From JAHBXL01 sp964409775 (GTDB taxonomy: Bacteria > Planctomycetota > Phycisphaerae > Phycisphaerales > UBA1924), in contig CAYPEI010000007.1 of the NCBI GenBank assembly GCA_964409775.1, forward strand, positions 62,001-126,000: a stretch of DNA of 64,000 nucleotides, in the 5' to 3' direction. The notes below the pieces were generated by a model. The model did no database searches and was not told where the DNA came from. It saw nothing but the letters and a program-made list of their open reading frames with translations. Positions 45,703 to 53,883 of this stretch are shown piece by piece; the stretch's first letter is position 1; each line of letters opens with the position of its first letter. The translations under genes and the position numbers were made by a program.

Positions 45703-48700
45703 ATGCTGACACCACTCTTCGCCCTGATCGCGGCCGGGATCGCCGCGACCGCCGGGACATCCGCCGCCCCCGCTCCCGTCGAGGAGCCGCGCGTTCTGCT
45801 GTTCACGCGGGCTGCCGGCTTCCGCCACGACTCCATCATCACGGGCGCTCAGGCCATTGCCCGCCTGGGGGATCAATCGGCGTTTGCCGTCGACCCGACC
45901 GACGACGCGGCCGACTTCACCGATGAGAACCTCAAGCGCTACCGCGCGGTCATCTTCCTCAACACCACCGGCGATGTTCTCGGCGATGCTCAGCAGGAAG
46001 CGATGCAGAGGTTCATTCGCGCGGGCGGCGGCTGGGTCGGCATCCACGCCGCGGCGGATGCCGAGTATGACTGGAAGTGGTACAGCGGGCTCGTCGGGGC
46101 CTATTTCAAGTCCCACCCAGCCGTGCAGCAGGCGTCGATCCTGGTGACCGATCGTTCGCACCCGGCGACGGCGCACCTGCCCGCACGGTGGACGCGCACC
46201 GACGAGTGGTACGACTACACGTCGAACCCGCGCGGGCGCGTGCATGTGCTCATGAGCCTTGATGAGTCGACCTACCGCGACGCGGCGATGGAGGGAGGCC
46301 CTCTCGATCACCCGATCGCCTGGTGCCAGGAGTACGACGGCGGCCGCGCGTTCTACACCGGGCTTGGACACACGCCCGAGTCGTTCGCCGAACCCGCATA
46401 CCTGGATCACCTCAAGGGCGGCATCCTGTGGGCCGCGGGCCTGCTTCCCGGCGACGCGTCCGGCACGGTCGAGTCGTGCTACGAGAAGGTCATCCTCGAT
46501 GAGCACGTCTCAGACCCGATGGAACTGACCCCGCTCCCCGACGGGCGCGTGCTGTTCATCGAACGCGGCGGAACGATCAAACTCTGGAAGCCGGACACCC
46601 GCGACAGCGTCGTCGCCGGCTTTGTCCACGTTTCCACGGAAATCGAGGACGGACTGCTGGGCGTCGCGCACGACCCGGACTTTACACGCAACGGCTGGAT
46701 CTACGTGTACTACTCGCCCGAGGGCAATCAACCCATCCAGCGACTCTCCCGGTTCACGCTTGTCGGCGATGCGCTGGATCCAGCCGGTGAGCGGGTGCTG
46801 GTCACCGTCCCGACGCAGCGGAAGGAATGCTGCCACTCCGGAGGTTCGCTGGCCTTTGGCCCCGACGGCTGCCTGTTTCTCTCGACCGGCGACAACACCA
46901 ACCCGTTCGCCTCGGACGGCTACGCGCCGATCGACGGCCGGCCCGGGCGCGAGCCGTGGGACGCCCGCGGCTCCTCCGCGAACATGAACGACCTCCGCGG
47001 CAAGGTCCTCCGCATCCGGCCGAAACTCGACGGCACGTACGAGATTCCCGACGGCAATCTCTTCCCGCGCGACGGCTCCGCCGGCAGGCCCGAGATCTAC
47101 GTCATGGGCTGCCGCAATCCGTTCCGCATCAGCATCGACCGCAACGGCGTGCTGTATTGGGGCGACGTCGGTCCGGATGCGAGCGAGGCCAGGGAGGGCC
47201 GGGGCCCGGCCGGGCACGACGAGTTCAACCGCGCGGACCAGCCGGGGAACTTCGGCTGGCCGCTGATCATCGCGGACAACAAGGCGTATCACGCGTACGA
47301 CTTCGCCACTTCGACAAGCGGTGCGGCGTTCGATCCCGCTGCCCCGTTCAACGACTCGCCGAACAACACCGGCTCGCACCAACTCCCGCCCGCACAGCCC
47401 GCGTGGATCTTCTATCCCTACGGCCAGTCGAAGGAGTTTCCGTGGGTGGGCGAGGGCGGACGCACGGCGATGGCCGGTCCGATGTACACGTATCGGCCGG
47501 CATCGGGCAGCCCGTTCCGCCTTCCCTCGTCGTTCGACGGCGCGCTGTTCATCTATGAGTGGACGCGGAACTGGATCAAGGTGGTGAGGTTCGATGAACG
47601 CGGCGAGATCCTCCATGTCGAACCGTTCATGTCGGCCGCGAGGTTCACACGCCCGATGGACCTTGAACTTGGCCCCGACGGCTGCCTCTACGGCATCGAG
47701 TGGGGCACGGGCTTCGGCGGCGGCAACCCGGATGCCACCATCTTCCGCATCGAGCACTATCGCGACGGCGTCCGCCCTCCGCTGGCGCGGGCCGTTGCCT
47801 CAAGGACCGATGGAGGCGTGCCGCTGGCCGTCGAGTTCTCCGGCGCAGAGTCCAGGTCGCGGAACGCCGGCTCGGGGATCGACCTCGCATGGGACTTTGA
47901 CGGCGATGGGAAGATCGATTCTCACGAGACCATCGCGCGGTTTACCTACACAAAGCCGGGTGAGTACACCGCGCGGCTCACCGTCACCGACCGCCGCCGC
48001 GGCATAGCGACCACCTCGGTTGCCAATATCCCCATCGTCGCGGGGAACACCTCGCCCGTGGTGCGGTTCGAGTGGCCGCCAAACGGCGGGATCGCGGATA
48101 TCGGGAACAAAGTCGACTACCGGGTGCACATCGAAGACGCGGAAGACGGCGGGTTTGATCCGGTCCGCGATACAGACCGGCTCATCGTTCAGCCGCTTCT
48201 CGGGCACGACACGCACGCGCACCCGTCGCGGCAATCGCACGATGCCCGGGGCGTCATCCAACTGGAGCAGAGCCTGCTCGAGAGCGAGCCCGCACAATCC
48301 GCGACGGGCGGCGGGGGCCACGGCGAGGGCGCGAACATCTTCACCGTCATCAGCGCGACCTACTCGGATCGTCCGCAGAGCGGCGTCCGGGCGCTGACCT
48401 CTCGCGCGGAGGTCGTTCTCCAGCCGCGGCGGAAACAAGCCGAGCACTTTTCCGCCCAAAGCGGCATCGTCCTGGAGAAGTGCGATGACGAGGGAGGCGG
48501 CGTCGCGTGCGCGTACATCGAGAACGGCGACTGGGTGAACTACTCCCCGATCAACCTCCTGAACATCGACGCCCTGCGGTTCCGCGTTGCGTCGGACACG
48601 CAGGGCGGGACGATCGAAGTGCGCCTTGGCGCTCCGGATGGAACGCTGCTCGCCACAGCGCCCGTCGCCAACACCGGCGGGTGGCAGAAGTGGGCCACCA

Positions 48701-48834
48701 TCGAATCGCCCATCGATGATGCGGCGCGTGCGACCGGCACCGGCTCGCTGTACCTGGTCTTCGCCGGCGGCAAGGGCTCGCTGTTCAACGTGAACTGGCT
48801 GGAGTTTGTGGGCAAGGGCGTGGGATCGAACTGA
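45703..48834 (+). CDS. ThuA / sugar (sorbosone) dehydrogenase / PKD / carbohydrate-binding fusion protein
   Basis: The 1043-residue exported protein has a short signal and a ThuA-like glutamine-amidotransferase-fold domain (about 28-245; LLFTRAAGFRHDSI, GGWVGIHAAAD). A six-bladed propeller of the glucose/sorbosone dehydrogenase type follows (about 265-690; GLLGVAHDPDFTRNGWIYVY, CRNPFRISIDRNG, PGNFGWPLI), then a PKD-like domain (about 700-790; DGDGKIDSHETIARFTYTKPG) and a C-terminal beta-sandwich (about 890-1043) like CBM6 (CAYIENGDWVNYSPINL). Such fusions are frequent in planctomycetes and related phyla and are thought to act on sugars released from complex glycans. Confidence 0.88.
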   Translation: MLTPLFALIAAGIAATAGTSAAPAPVEEPRVLLFTRAAGFRHDSIITGAQAIARLGDQSAFAVDPTDDAADFTDENLKRYRAVIFLNTTGDVLGDAQQEAMQRFIRAGGGWVGIHAAADAEYDWKWYSGLVGAYFKSHPAVQQASILVTDRSHPATAHLPARWTRTDEWYDYTSNPRGRVHVLMSLDESTYRDAAMEGGPLDHPIAWCQEYDGGRAFYTGLGHTPESFAEPAYLDHLKGGILWAAGLLPGDASGTVESCYEKVILDEHVSDPMELTPLPDGRVLFIERGGTIKLWKPDTRDSVVAGFVHVSTEIEDGLLGVAHDPDFTRNGWIYVYYSPEGNQPIQRLSRFTLVGDALDPAGERVLVTVPTQRKECCHSGGSLAFGPDGCLFLSTGDNTNPFASDGYAPIDGRPGREPWDARGSSANMNDLRGKVLRIRPKLDGTYEIPDGNLFPRDGSAGRPEIYVMGCRNPFRISIDRNGVLYWGDVGPDASEAREGRGPAGHDEFNRADQPGNFGWPLIIADNKAYHAYDFATSTSGAAFDPAAPFNDSPNNTGSHQLPPAQPAWIFYPYGQSKEFPWVGEGGRTAMAGPMYTYRPASGSPFRLPSSFDGALFIYEWTRNWIKVVRFDERGEILHVEPFMSAARFTRPMDLELGPDGCLYGIEWGTGFGGGNPDATIFRIEHYRDGVRPPLARAVASRTDGGVPLAVEFSGAESRSRNAGSGIDLAWDFDGDGKIDSHETIARFTYTKPGEYTARLTVTDRRRGIATTSVANIPIVAGNTSPVVRFEWPPNGGIADIGNKVDYRVHIEDAEDGGFDPVRDTDRLIVQPLLGHDTHAHPSRQSHDARGVIQLEQSLLESEPAQSATGGGGHGEGANIFTVISATYSDRPQSGVRALTSRAEVVLQPRRKQAEHFSAQSGIVLEKCDDEGGGVACAYIENGDWVNYSPINLLNIDALRFRVASDTQGGTIEVRLGAPDGTLLATAPVANTGGWQKWATIESPIDDAARATGTGSLYLVFAGGKGSLFNVNWLEFVGKGVGSN

Positions 48835-49087
48835 GCGACTGCTCTTCGCAGCGTTGTGCCCGTGGCCGCTTCAAGGCTCGTTCTGCGCGGAGGCTTTCCC
48901 GCGACGCGGCGAGCACCGCTCGCCGGCATTTCGCCGAGGCATGTGCGGAGAGACCGCAGGTTATGGGACGTTCATGTGACGTGGCACGCGCGGATTATTC
49001 TGCAGGGTGTTGCATGAGGGGGCTGCGCAGGCGAGAATGCTGATTACCGATCGGTTTGACCATAATTGACTGTGGAAAGGCGGTGCC

Positions 49088-50560
49088 ATGCATTCCTTGC
49101 TCACTTCTTCAGTGCGAGCCGCCGCGATGTTCGGGCTTGTCGCCATCGGGGCGGGCACGCTCGCGGCCACCGCGGACGATCAGCCCGTCATCGGTGAGCG
49201 GCCCGCCATTCCGTTCCACATGGCGCACCGCGGGATCATCTCGGGGCGGGTGACGTTTGATGAAGCCTTCAACCACGGGAAGACCCTCTTCGAGGCCAGG
49301 TTCAACGCGCTGGATGGTGTCGGCAGGCCGGCGACGACCGGTGGAGGCGCACCGCGCGCCCCTGTTCAGCCCGCGTTCACCCGCGTCTCCGGTCCCGACG
49401 CATCGGCCTGCGCCGGATGTCACAACCAGCCGCGAAACGGCGGCGCGGGTGATTTTGTCGCCAACGTCTTCGTCCTTGCGCAGACCCTCGACCCTGTTGC
49501 GATGTCGATCGAGAGCAACTTCAGCAACGAGCGCAACTCGCTGGGCATGATGGGTGCCGGCGCGATCGAACTGCTTGCGCGCGAGATGAGCACGCGGCTC
49601 ATTGAGATCCGTGAGAATGCAAGGGTCCGCGCCGTTCAACTCGGCCGGCCCGTCACCCGGCAACTCAAGGCCAAGAGCGTCGACTTCGGCAGGATCACGG
49701 TTCTCCCCGACGGCAGGGTCGACCCGTCCGGCATCGAGGGCGTGGACTGGGACCTCATCGTCAAGCCGTTCCACCAGAAGGGCGCAGTCGTTTCGCTTCG
49801 CGAGTTCACGAACAACGCGCTGAATCACCATCACGGCATTCAATCGACCGAGCGCTTCGGCGTGGGAACAGACCCGGACGGGGACGGCGTCGTCAACGAG
49901 GCATCACCCGGCGATGTGACCGCGCTCACGCTCTACCAGGCGGCGCTGAACATTCCCGTTCAGGTGCTGCCCGAGAATCCGCTGGTGCAGGACGCGATCA
50001 CCCGCGGTCGGCAGACGTTCATTGCCGTCGGCTGTGCGGACTGCCATCGTCCCGCGCTCATGCTCGACGACACAGTCTTCACGGAGCCCAATCCCTTCAA
50101 CCCGCCTGGCAATCTTCGAGTCAGCGACGTCGAGGCGCTGGTGTCCTTTGACCTGACCACGCAGGGCGAGGCCCCCCGGCTGGAACGTCTGCCCTCGGGC
50201 CGCGCGGTCGTCCGCGCGTTCACCGATCTGAAGCGCCACGACTTGTGCGATGACGACTTCCTGCACTTCGCCAATGAGCACGTGCCGCAAGGCTCGATCC
50301 TCGGCTCCGCTTCCGCGTCGGAGTTCACCATCGCCCCGTACCCCCGCCCCCTGCGCCAGTTCCTCACTCGCAAACTGTGGGATGCGGGCAACACCGGGCC
50401 CTACGGCCATCGTGGCGACCTGACCACGCTGACCGAGGCCATCTATCACCATGGCGGCGAGGCCCGTACGGTGCGCGACAACTACTTCGCGCTCAGTTCG
50501 GATGAGCAGGCCGAAGTGATCGAGTTCCTGAAGTCGCTCCAGGTCGTTCCGCCACAGTAA
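49088..50560 (+). CDS. Exported di-haem cytochrome c (DHOR/thiol oxidoreductase-like)
   Basis: The 490-residue protein has a signal (AAAMFGLVAIGAGTLAATA) and two haem-binding motifs, SACAGCHNQ (about 107) and GCADCHRPA (about 316), in the spacing of the di-haem oxidoreductase family. Late motifs KRHDLCDDDFLHFANEHVP and FLTRKLWDAGNTGPYGHRGD agree. Members act in the periplasm with iron or redox partner proteins. A GGAAAGG stretch lies before the ATG. There is no operon partner here; the gene stands alone with 253 bp before it. Confidence 0.85.
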   Translation: MHSLLTSSVRAAAMFGLVAIGAGTLAATADDQPVIGERPAIPFHMAHRGIISGRVTFDEAFNHGKTLFEARFNALDGVGRPATTGGGAPRAPVQPAFTRVSGPDASACAGCHNQPRNGGAGDFVANVFVLAQTLDPVAMSIESNFSNERNSLGMMGAGAIELLAREMSTRLIEIRENARVRAVQLGRPVTRQLKAKSVDFGRITVLPDGRVDPSGIEGVDWDLIVKPFHQKGAVVSLREFTNNALNHHHGIQSTERFGVGTDPDGDGVVNEASPGDVTALTLYQAALNIPVQVLPENPLVQDAITRGRQTFIAVGCADCHRPALMLDDTVFTEPNPFNPPGNLRVSDVEALVSFDLTTQGEAPRLERLPSGRAVVRAFTDLKRHDLCDDDFLHFANEHVPQGSILGSASASEFTIAPYPRPLRQFLTRKLWDAGNTGPYGHRGDLTTLTEAIYHHGGEARTVRDNYFALSSDEQAEVIEFLKSLQVVPPQ

Positions 50561-50653
50561 GACCCGGTTCCTCAAAGCCTGGTCACGCTGCTCTGTGCGG
50601 TCAGGAACTCCAAGTCTGACCGATCCGCGCCGCGGCCGCGGTGTTGCGACGCT

Positions 50654-51550
50654 TCATGGAAACACGCGATCCGGGTTGGCATAGACGGTCGGCCTCCCGT
50701 GGCTGTTTTCCTCGCGCACGACGTCGGCCTTGTTGGTACCGCCCAGCGCCCGCGGGAACTCCGGCGAAGACAGCGGCATCACGTGTCCATCCCCGAACGC
50801 CGCGTTTGACGATCCGCCCGCCCTGCCCGGGTGGCGATAGCCGATGCGGCTGTTCGTCACGCCGATGCGGTTGTCCCGCTGCCGCCCCGCGTACAACCCG
50901 TCCGCAAGCGCGATCAGCGTGTGCGGCCGCGTGAAGGCGCTCAGATACGTCGTGCGGATCGAGACTCCGTTCGTGCCCGGGCCATAGCCGACCGAGCCTG
51001 TGTAGAACAGGTTTGGCGTGACCGCCGCGGCGGCGCCGATCGGGTTGTCCGCGTTGATCCAGTACGACACCCGGATGATCTTCTCAAACCCGCGGTCCGG
51101 GATCGTCTGTGCGACGTTCGAAGTGCCGGTCCGCTCGAACGGCCAGTCGAGCCAGCCCTTGGGGTTGTCAGGGTCATTGCCGGTCTGCCCCGTCTCAACG
51201 CCTGCGACGTCTTTCGTCTCCGGGCAATAGAACACGCTGGACCTGATCTGCTCGGCCGCGGGCACATAGCCGTCCCGATCCATGATCGGCCCCCAGCCAT
51301 CGAGAACGACCCCCGCGCCCGTTACGCCTTCCATGTTGTACGAAGGGATCACCGCCTCTTTGTGATCCCCGTTGTACGCCGTCAGCGCTGCGCCGGTCTG
51401 CCGGACGTTTGACATGCACTGCGTCGCCTTCGCCGACCGCCGCGCCAGGCCGATCGCCGGAAGCACCAGCGACACCAGCAGCGCGACAATCGCGATCACG
51501 ACGAGGAGTTCGATGAGCGTAAAGCCGCGGCGGGCATCGATGACCTTCAA
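50654..51550 (-). CDS. Prepilin-type pseudopilin of planctomycete family
   Basis: The 298-residue product carries the class III signal RRGFTLIELLVVIAIVALLV at its very start, with processing by prepilin peptidase between Gly and Phe. The body has the typical globular domain, including SSNAAFGDGHVMPL near the C-terminus, which resembles the H-X9-DG segments of planctomycete pseudopilins. The start is a TTG at 51550 with GGGGAGAAGA upstream, because it is the first start codon just before the signal. Such proteins belong to type II secretion or pilus-like machinery. Confidence 0.85.
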   Translation of the reverse strand: MKVIDARRGFTLIELLVVIAIVALLVSLVLPAIGLARRSAKATQCMSNVRQTGAALTAYNGDHKEAVIPSYNMEGVTGAGVVLDGWGPIMDRDGYVPAAEQIRSSVFYCPETKDVAGVETGQTGNDPDNPKGWLDWPFERTGTSNVAQTIPDRGFEKIIRVSYWINADNPIGAAAAVTPNLFYTGSVGYGPGTNGVSIRTTYLSAFTRPHTLIALADGLYAGRQRDNRIGVTNSRIGYRHPGRAGGSSNAAFGDGHVMPLSSPEFPRALGGTNKADVVREENSHGRPTVYANPDRVFP

Positions 51551-51711
51551 GACTCTTCTCCCCTGCACCTCACCCGCGGCATGGAGGGCGGTGTCGCAGT
51601 TCGACAATCTACCGGAGCCGCCCCGCAAGGTCGCGGCGTTCGGGGTCCCAATCCAACGGAGCATACGTCTCAGCAGCACCGGGGCCTGCGAGTCGTCGCC
51701 GGGCCTCGGTC

Positions 51712-52890
51712 TCAACTCTCTGTCTCGCTGAAGCGATACTCCACGCCCCTCGCCGCGTGTTCCGCCAGCACGTGGTCGACCAGTTTGGCGTTCCCGCCCA
51801 GCATCTCCGGCACGATCACCCCCGGCTTGCTCAGTTCCCCAGTCGCGAGCATCCGCGCCAGAATCGTGCATGGAAACGCCGTCGTCCGCGACATGCTCGT
51901 GCACCGCGTCTGGCGGTCATACCGGTCGTGCAGGTCCCACTGCATCCGCACGCGTTTCCCACCCTTCATCCCATCACCAATCACCCGCATGACGGTCAGG
52001 TCTTCCTCACCCGGCTCATACGTCCACATCGGGAACAGCAACTTCGCCGTCACATCTCGCGGCCGAACTTTGCCCATGCCGCCATCGGCCATCGGCACGC
52101 TGATCGGGTCCTCCGAAAGGAGGCCCGTCTCCCGAAGCACCCGCATCAACTCGATGTGCCCCGGATACCGCAGCGTCTTCTCCTTCATCATCGGCACACG
52201 TCCTGCGTGCGTGGCCGCAAGGCTCCTCAGGCCGTCGGTGTTAAACGCCTCCAGCGTGCCGACCCCATGGAAGTCCATCAGTTCCGGCTCGCTCAGGGCC
52301 GGGCGCACCACCACCTTGCCGTGCTCGACCAGCCGCGTGGGCCGCGTGTACTCCTCCACCACATCAGCCGGGCTGAACCCCGCTTTGTACTGGTACGGCC
52401 AGCGGCGCTCAACCGGCAGTCCGCCGACATAGATCTCGATGTTCTCGCACGGCGAGAGCGCCGCCGCGGCACGCCCGGCGAGCAGGTGGCTCATCCCCGG
52501 CGCGACGCCCATATCCACCGCCGCCGTCACGCCGCGCTCCTTCGCGAGCGCATCAAGTTCCAGCGCATCCTCCCCCATGAACGAGATATCCGCGTACGGC
52601 TTCCCCGCCTCGATCACCGACCGCAGCGCGTTGAACGCAATCCGCGATGCAAGCGCGCCCAGCACAAGGTCATACGGTTTCACCAGCCGCCGCACCGTCG
52701 CGGCATCCGAAAGATCCGCGATCTCCCCCCGCACCGCGATCCCCGCCTCGCGGCAGCGGTCCACCACCCGCTGAATCGCCTCCGCGCGCGCATCGGCGAT
52801 GGTGAGTTCAAACTCGCCCTTCACCCGCCCCAGGTCCAGGGCCATGACCGAGCCGACCATGCCGGCGCCGAGAATGATCGCTGTGTGCAT
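51712..52890 (-). CDS. Saccharopine dehydrogenase family protein
   Basis: The 392-residue protein opens with the Rossmann motif IILGAGMVGSVMALDLGRV and continues with LVLGALASRIAFNALRSVIEAG and VAAVDMGVAPGMSHLLAGRA-type sequence, typical of saccharopine dehydrogenase and related carboxynorspermidine or lysine-pathway enzymes. The exact reaction is uncertain. The ATG at 52890 is preceded 6 nt upstream by a TAATCT -10-like box without a Shine-Dalgarno, so the mRNA is probably leaderless. A GTG two codons earlier is the alternative start. Confidence 0.85.
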   Translation of the reverse strand: MHTAIILGAGMVGSVMALDLGRVKGEFELTIADARAEAIQRVVDRCREAGIAVRGEIADLSDAATVRRLVKPYDLVLGALASRIAFNALRSVIEAGKPYADISFMGEDALELDALAKERGVTAAVDMGVAPGMSHLLAGRAAAALSPCENIEIYVGGLPVERRWPYQYKAGFSPADVVEEYTRPTRLVEHGKVVVRPALSEPELMDFHGVGTLEAFNTDGLRSLAATHAGRVPMMKEKTLRYPGHIELMRVLRETGLLSEDPISVPMADGGMGKVRPRDVTAKLLFPMWTYEPGEEDLTVMRVIGDGMKGGKRVRMQWDLHDRYDRQTRCTSMSRTTAFPCTILARMLATGELSKPGVIVPEMLGGNAKLVDHVLAEHAARGVEYRFSETES

Positions 52891-52896
52891 GAGCAC

Positions 52897-52902
52897 AGAT
52901 TA
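52897..52902 (-). promoter_or_regulatory. -10 box, likely leaderless start
   Basis: TAATCT on the minus strand, 6 nt upstream of the saccharopine dehydrogenase-like ATG. No -35 was recognised. Confidence 0.35.
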
Positions 52903-52938
52903 CACGACCCGCACCGCTGCCGCGCCCCGTTCGCATCT

Positions 52939-53865
52939 TCAACTCCCGCCCGCCAGCCTCCGTAGCCGCTCGATCCGCGCCGGCTCGCGCTCCGAAAGCC
53001 ACGGGTCCCGCGACAAGGCCGCGTGCGCCGCCGCGAGGTGCGGCGCCGCCTCCTCCGCCCGCCCCAGTGTCAGCAGACACTCGCCCAGTTCCTCATGCAC
53101 AAATCCATCGACGGTGCCCGCCGTTGCGTGCTCATCGTGCAACCGCCGCTGCTCGGTCAGGGCCTCATCGACGCGTCCTGCCGCACGATTCGACCGCGCC
53201 ACGCACCACCTCGCGACTAACCATGGTCGCCGCAGTCTGCCCTCCGTGCCGTGTTCGATACGCGCGGCAAGTGCCCGCTCGAAGTACTCATGCGCCCGCG
53301 CGTACTCGCCCGTCGCACACTCCGTCCACCCGAGGTTGCTCAGGAGCGACGCACGCCACCGCCTCGCATCGGGATTCGCTGACGACTCAGCGAGTTCCAG
53401 CGCCAGCCGATTCCACTCCCTCGCCTTCTCGCCCGACTCGACGATCGCCAACATGTGCGCCGCATCGACGGCAAGCCCGTCCTGAGCCGGGCATGCATCC
53501 GGCGCGGTGGCCATCGCCCACGCGCGACCGAACAGCGGCCCGGCCGCGGCCGAGTCACCCGAGGAGTTCAGCACCCGGCCGCGCTCGAGCAGCAGCCGCA
53601 CCAGCACGCGCAGGCTCCCATGCCCCGTCGAGCCCGCGCCCGCAGCCAGCCACGCCTCCACGGCGTCCAGCGTCGCGTGGCCCTCCGCGAACTTTCGTTG
53701 CAGCCCCTGCGCCCGGGCAATTTGCGTTCGCACTTCGGCCGCATACTCCGCCCACCCCGCACGTTCCGCATCCGCTGCCATTGCAGCAAGCCGCGCTTCA
53801 GTCCCCGCGGGATCGGCGAAGTCCCACGCCTGATCGAGGTCGGATTGTTGCGGCGACCGCGTCAT
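52939..53865 (-). CDS. TPR-repeat protein
   Basis: The 308-residue soluble protein consists of helical hairpins with TPR consensus, for example LLSNLGWTECATGEYARAHEYF and LGECLLTLGRAEEAAPHLAAA. There is no signal or membrane segment. It starts 18 bp after the stop of the Ser/Thr kinase gene, so they form an operon, and it probably acts as a protein-binding partner of that kinase. Confidence 0.78.
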   Translation of the reverse strand: MTRSPQQSDLDQAWDFADPAGTEARLAAMAADAERAGWAEYAAEVRTQIARAQGLQRKFAEGHATLDAVEAWLAAGAGSTGHGSLRVLVRLLLERGRVLNSSGDSAAAGPLFGRAWAMATAPDACPAQDGLAVDAAHMLAIVESGEKAREWNRLALELAESSANPDARRWRASLLSNLGWTECATGEYARAHEYFERALAARIEHGTEGRLRRPWLVARWCVARSNRAAGRVDEALTEQRRLHDEHATAGTVDGFVHEELGECLLTLGRAEEAAPHLAAAHAALSRDPWLSEREPARIERLRRLAGGS

Positions 53866-53883
53866 CGTTCACCCGCCAAGTGT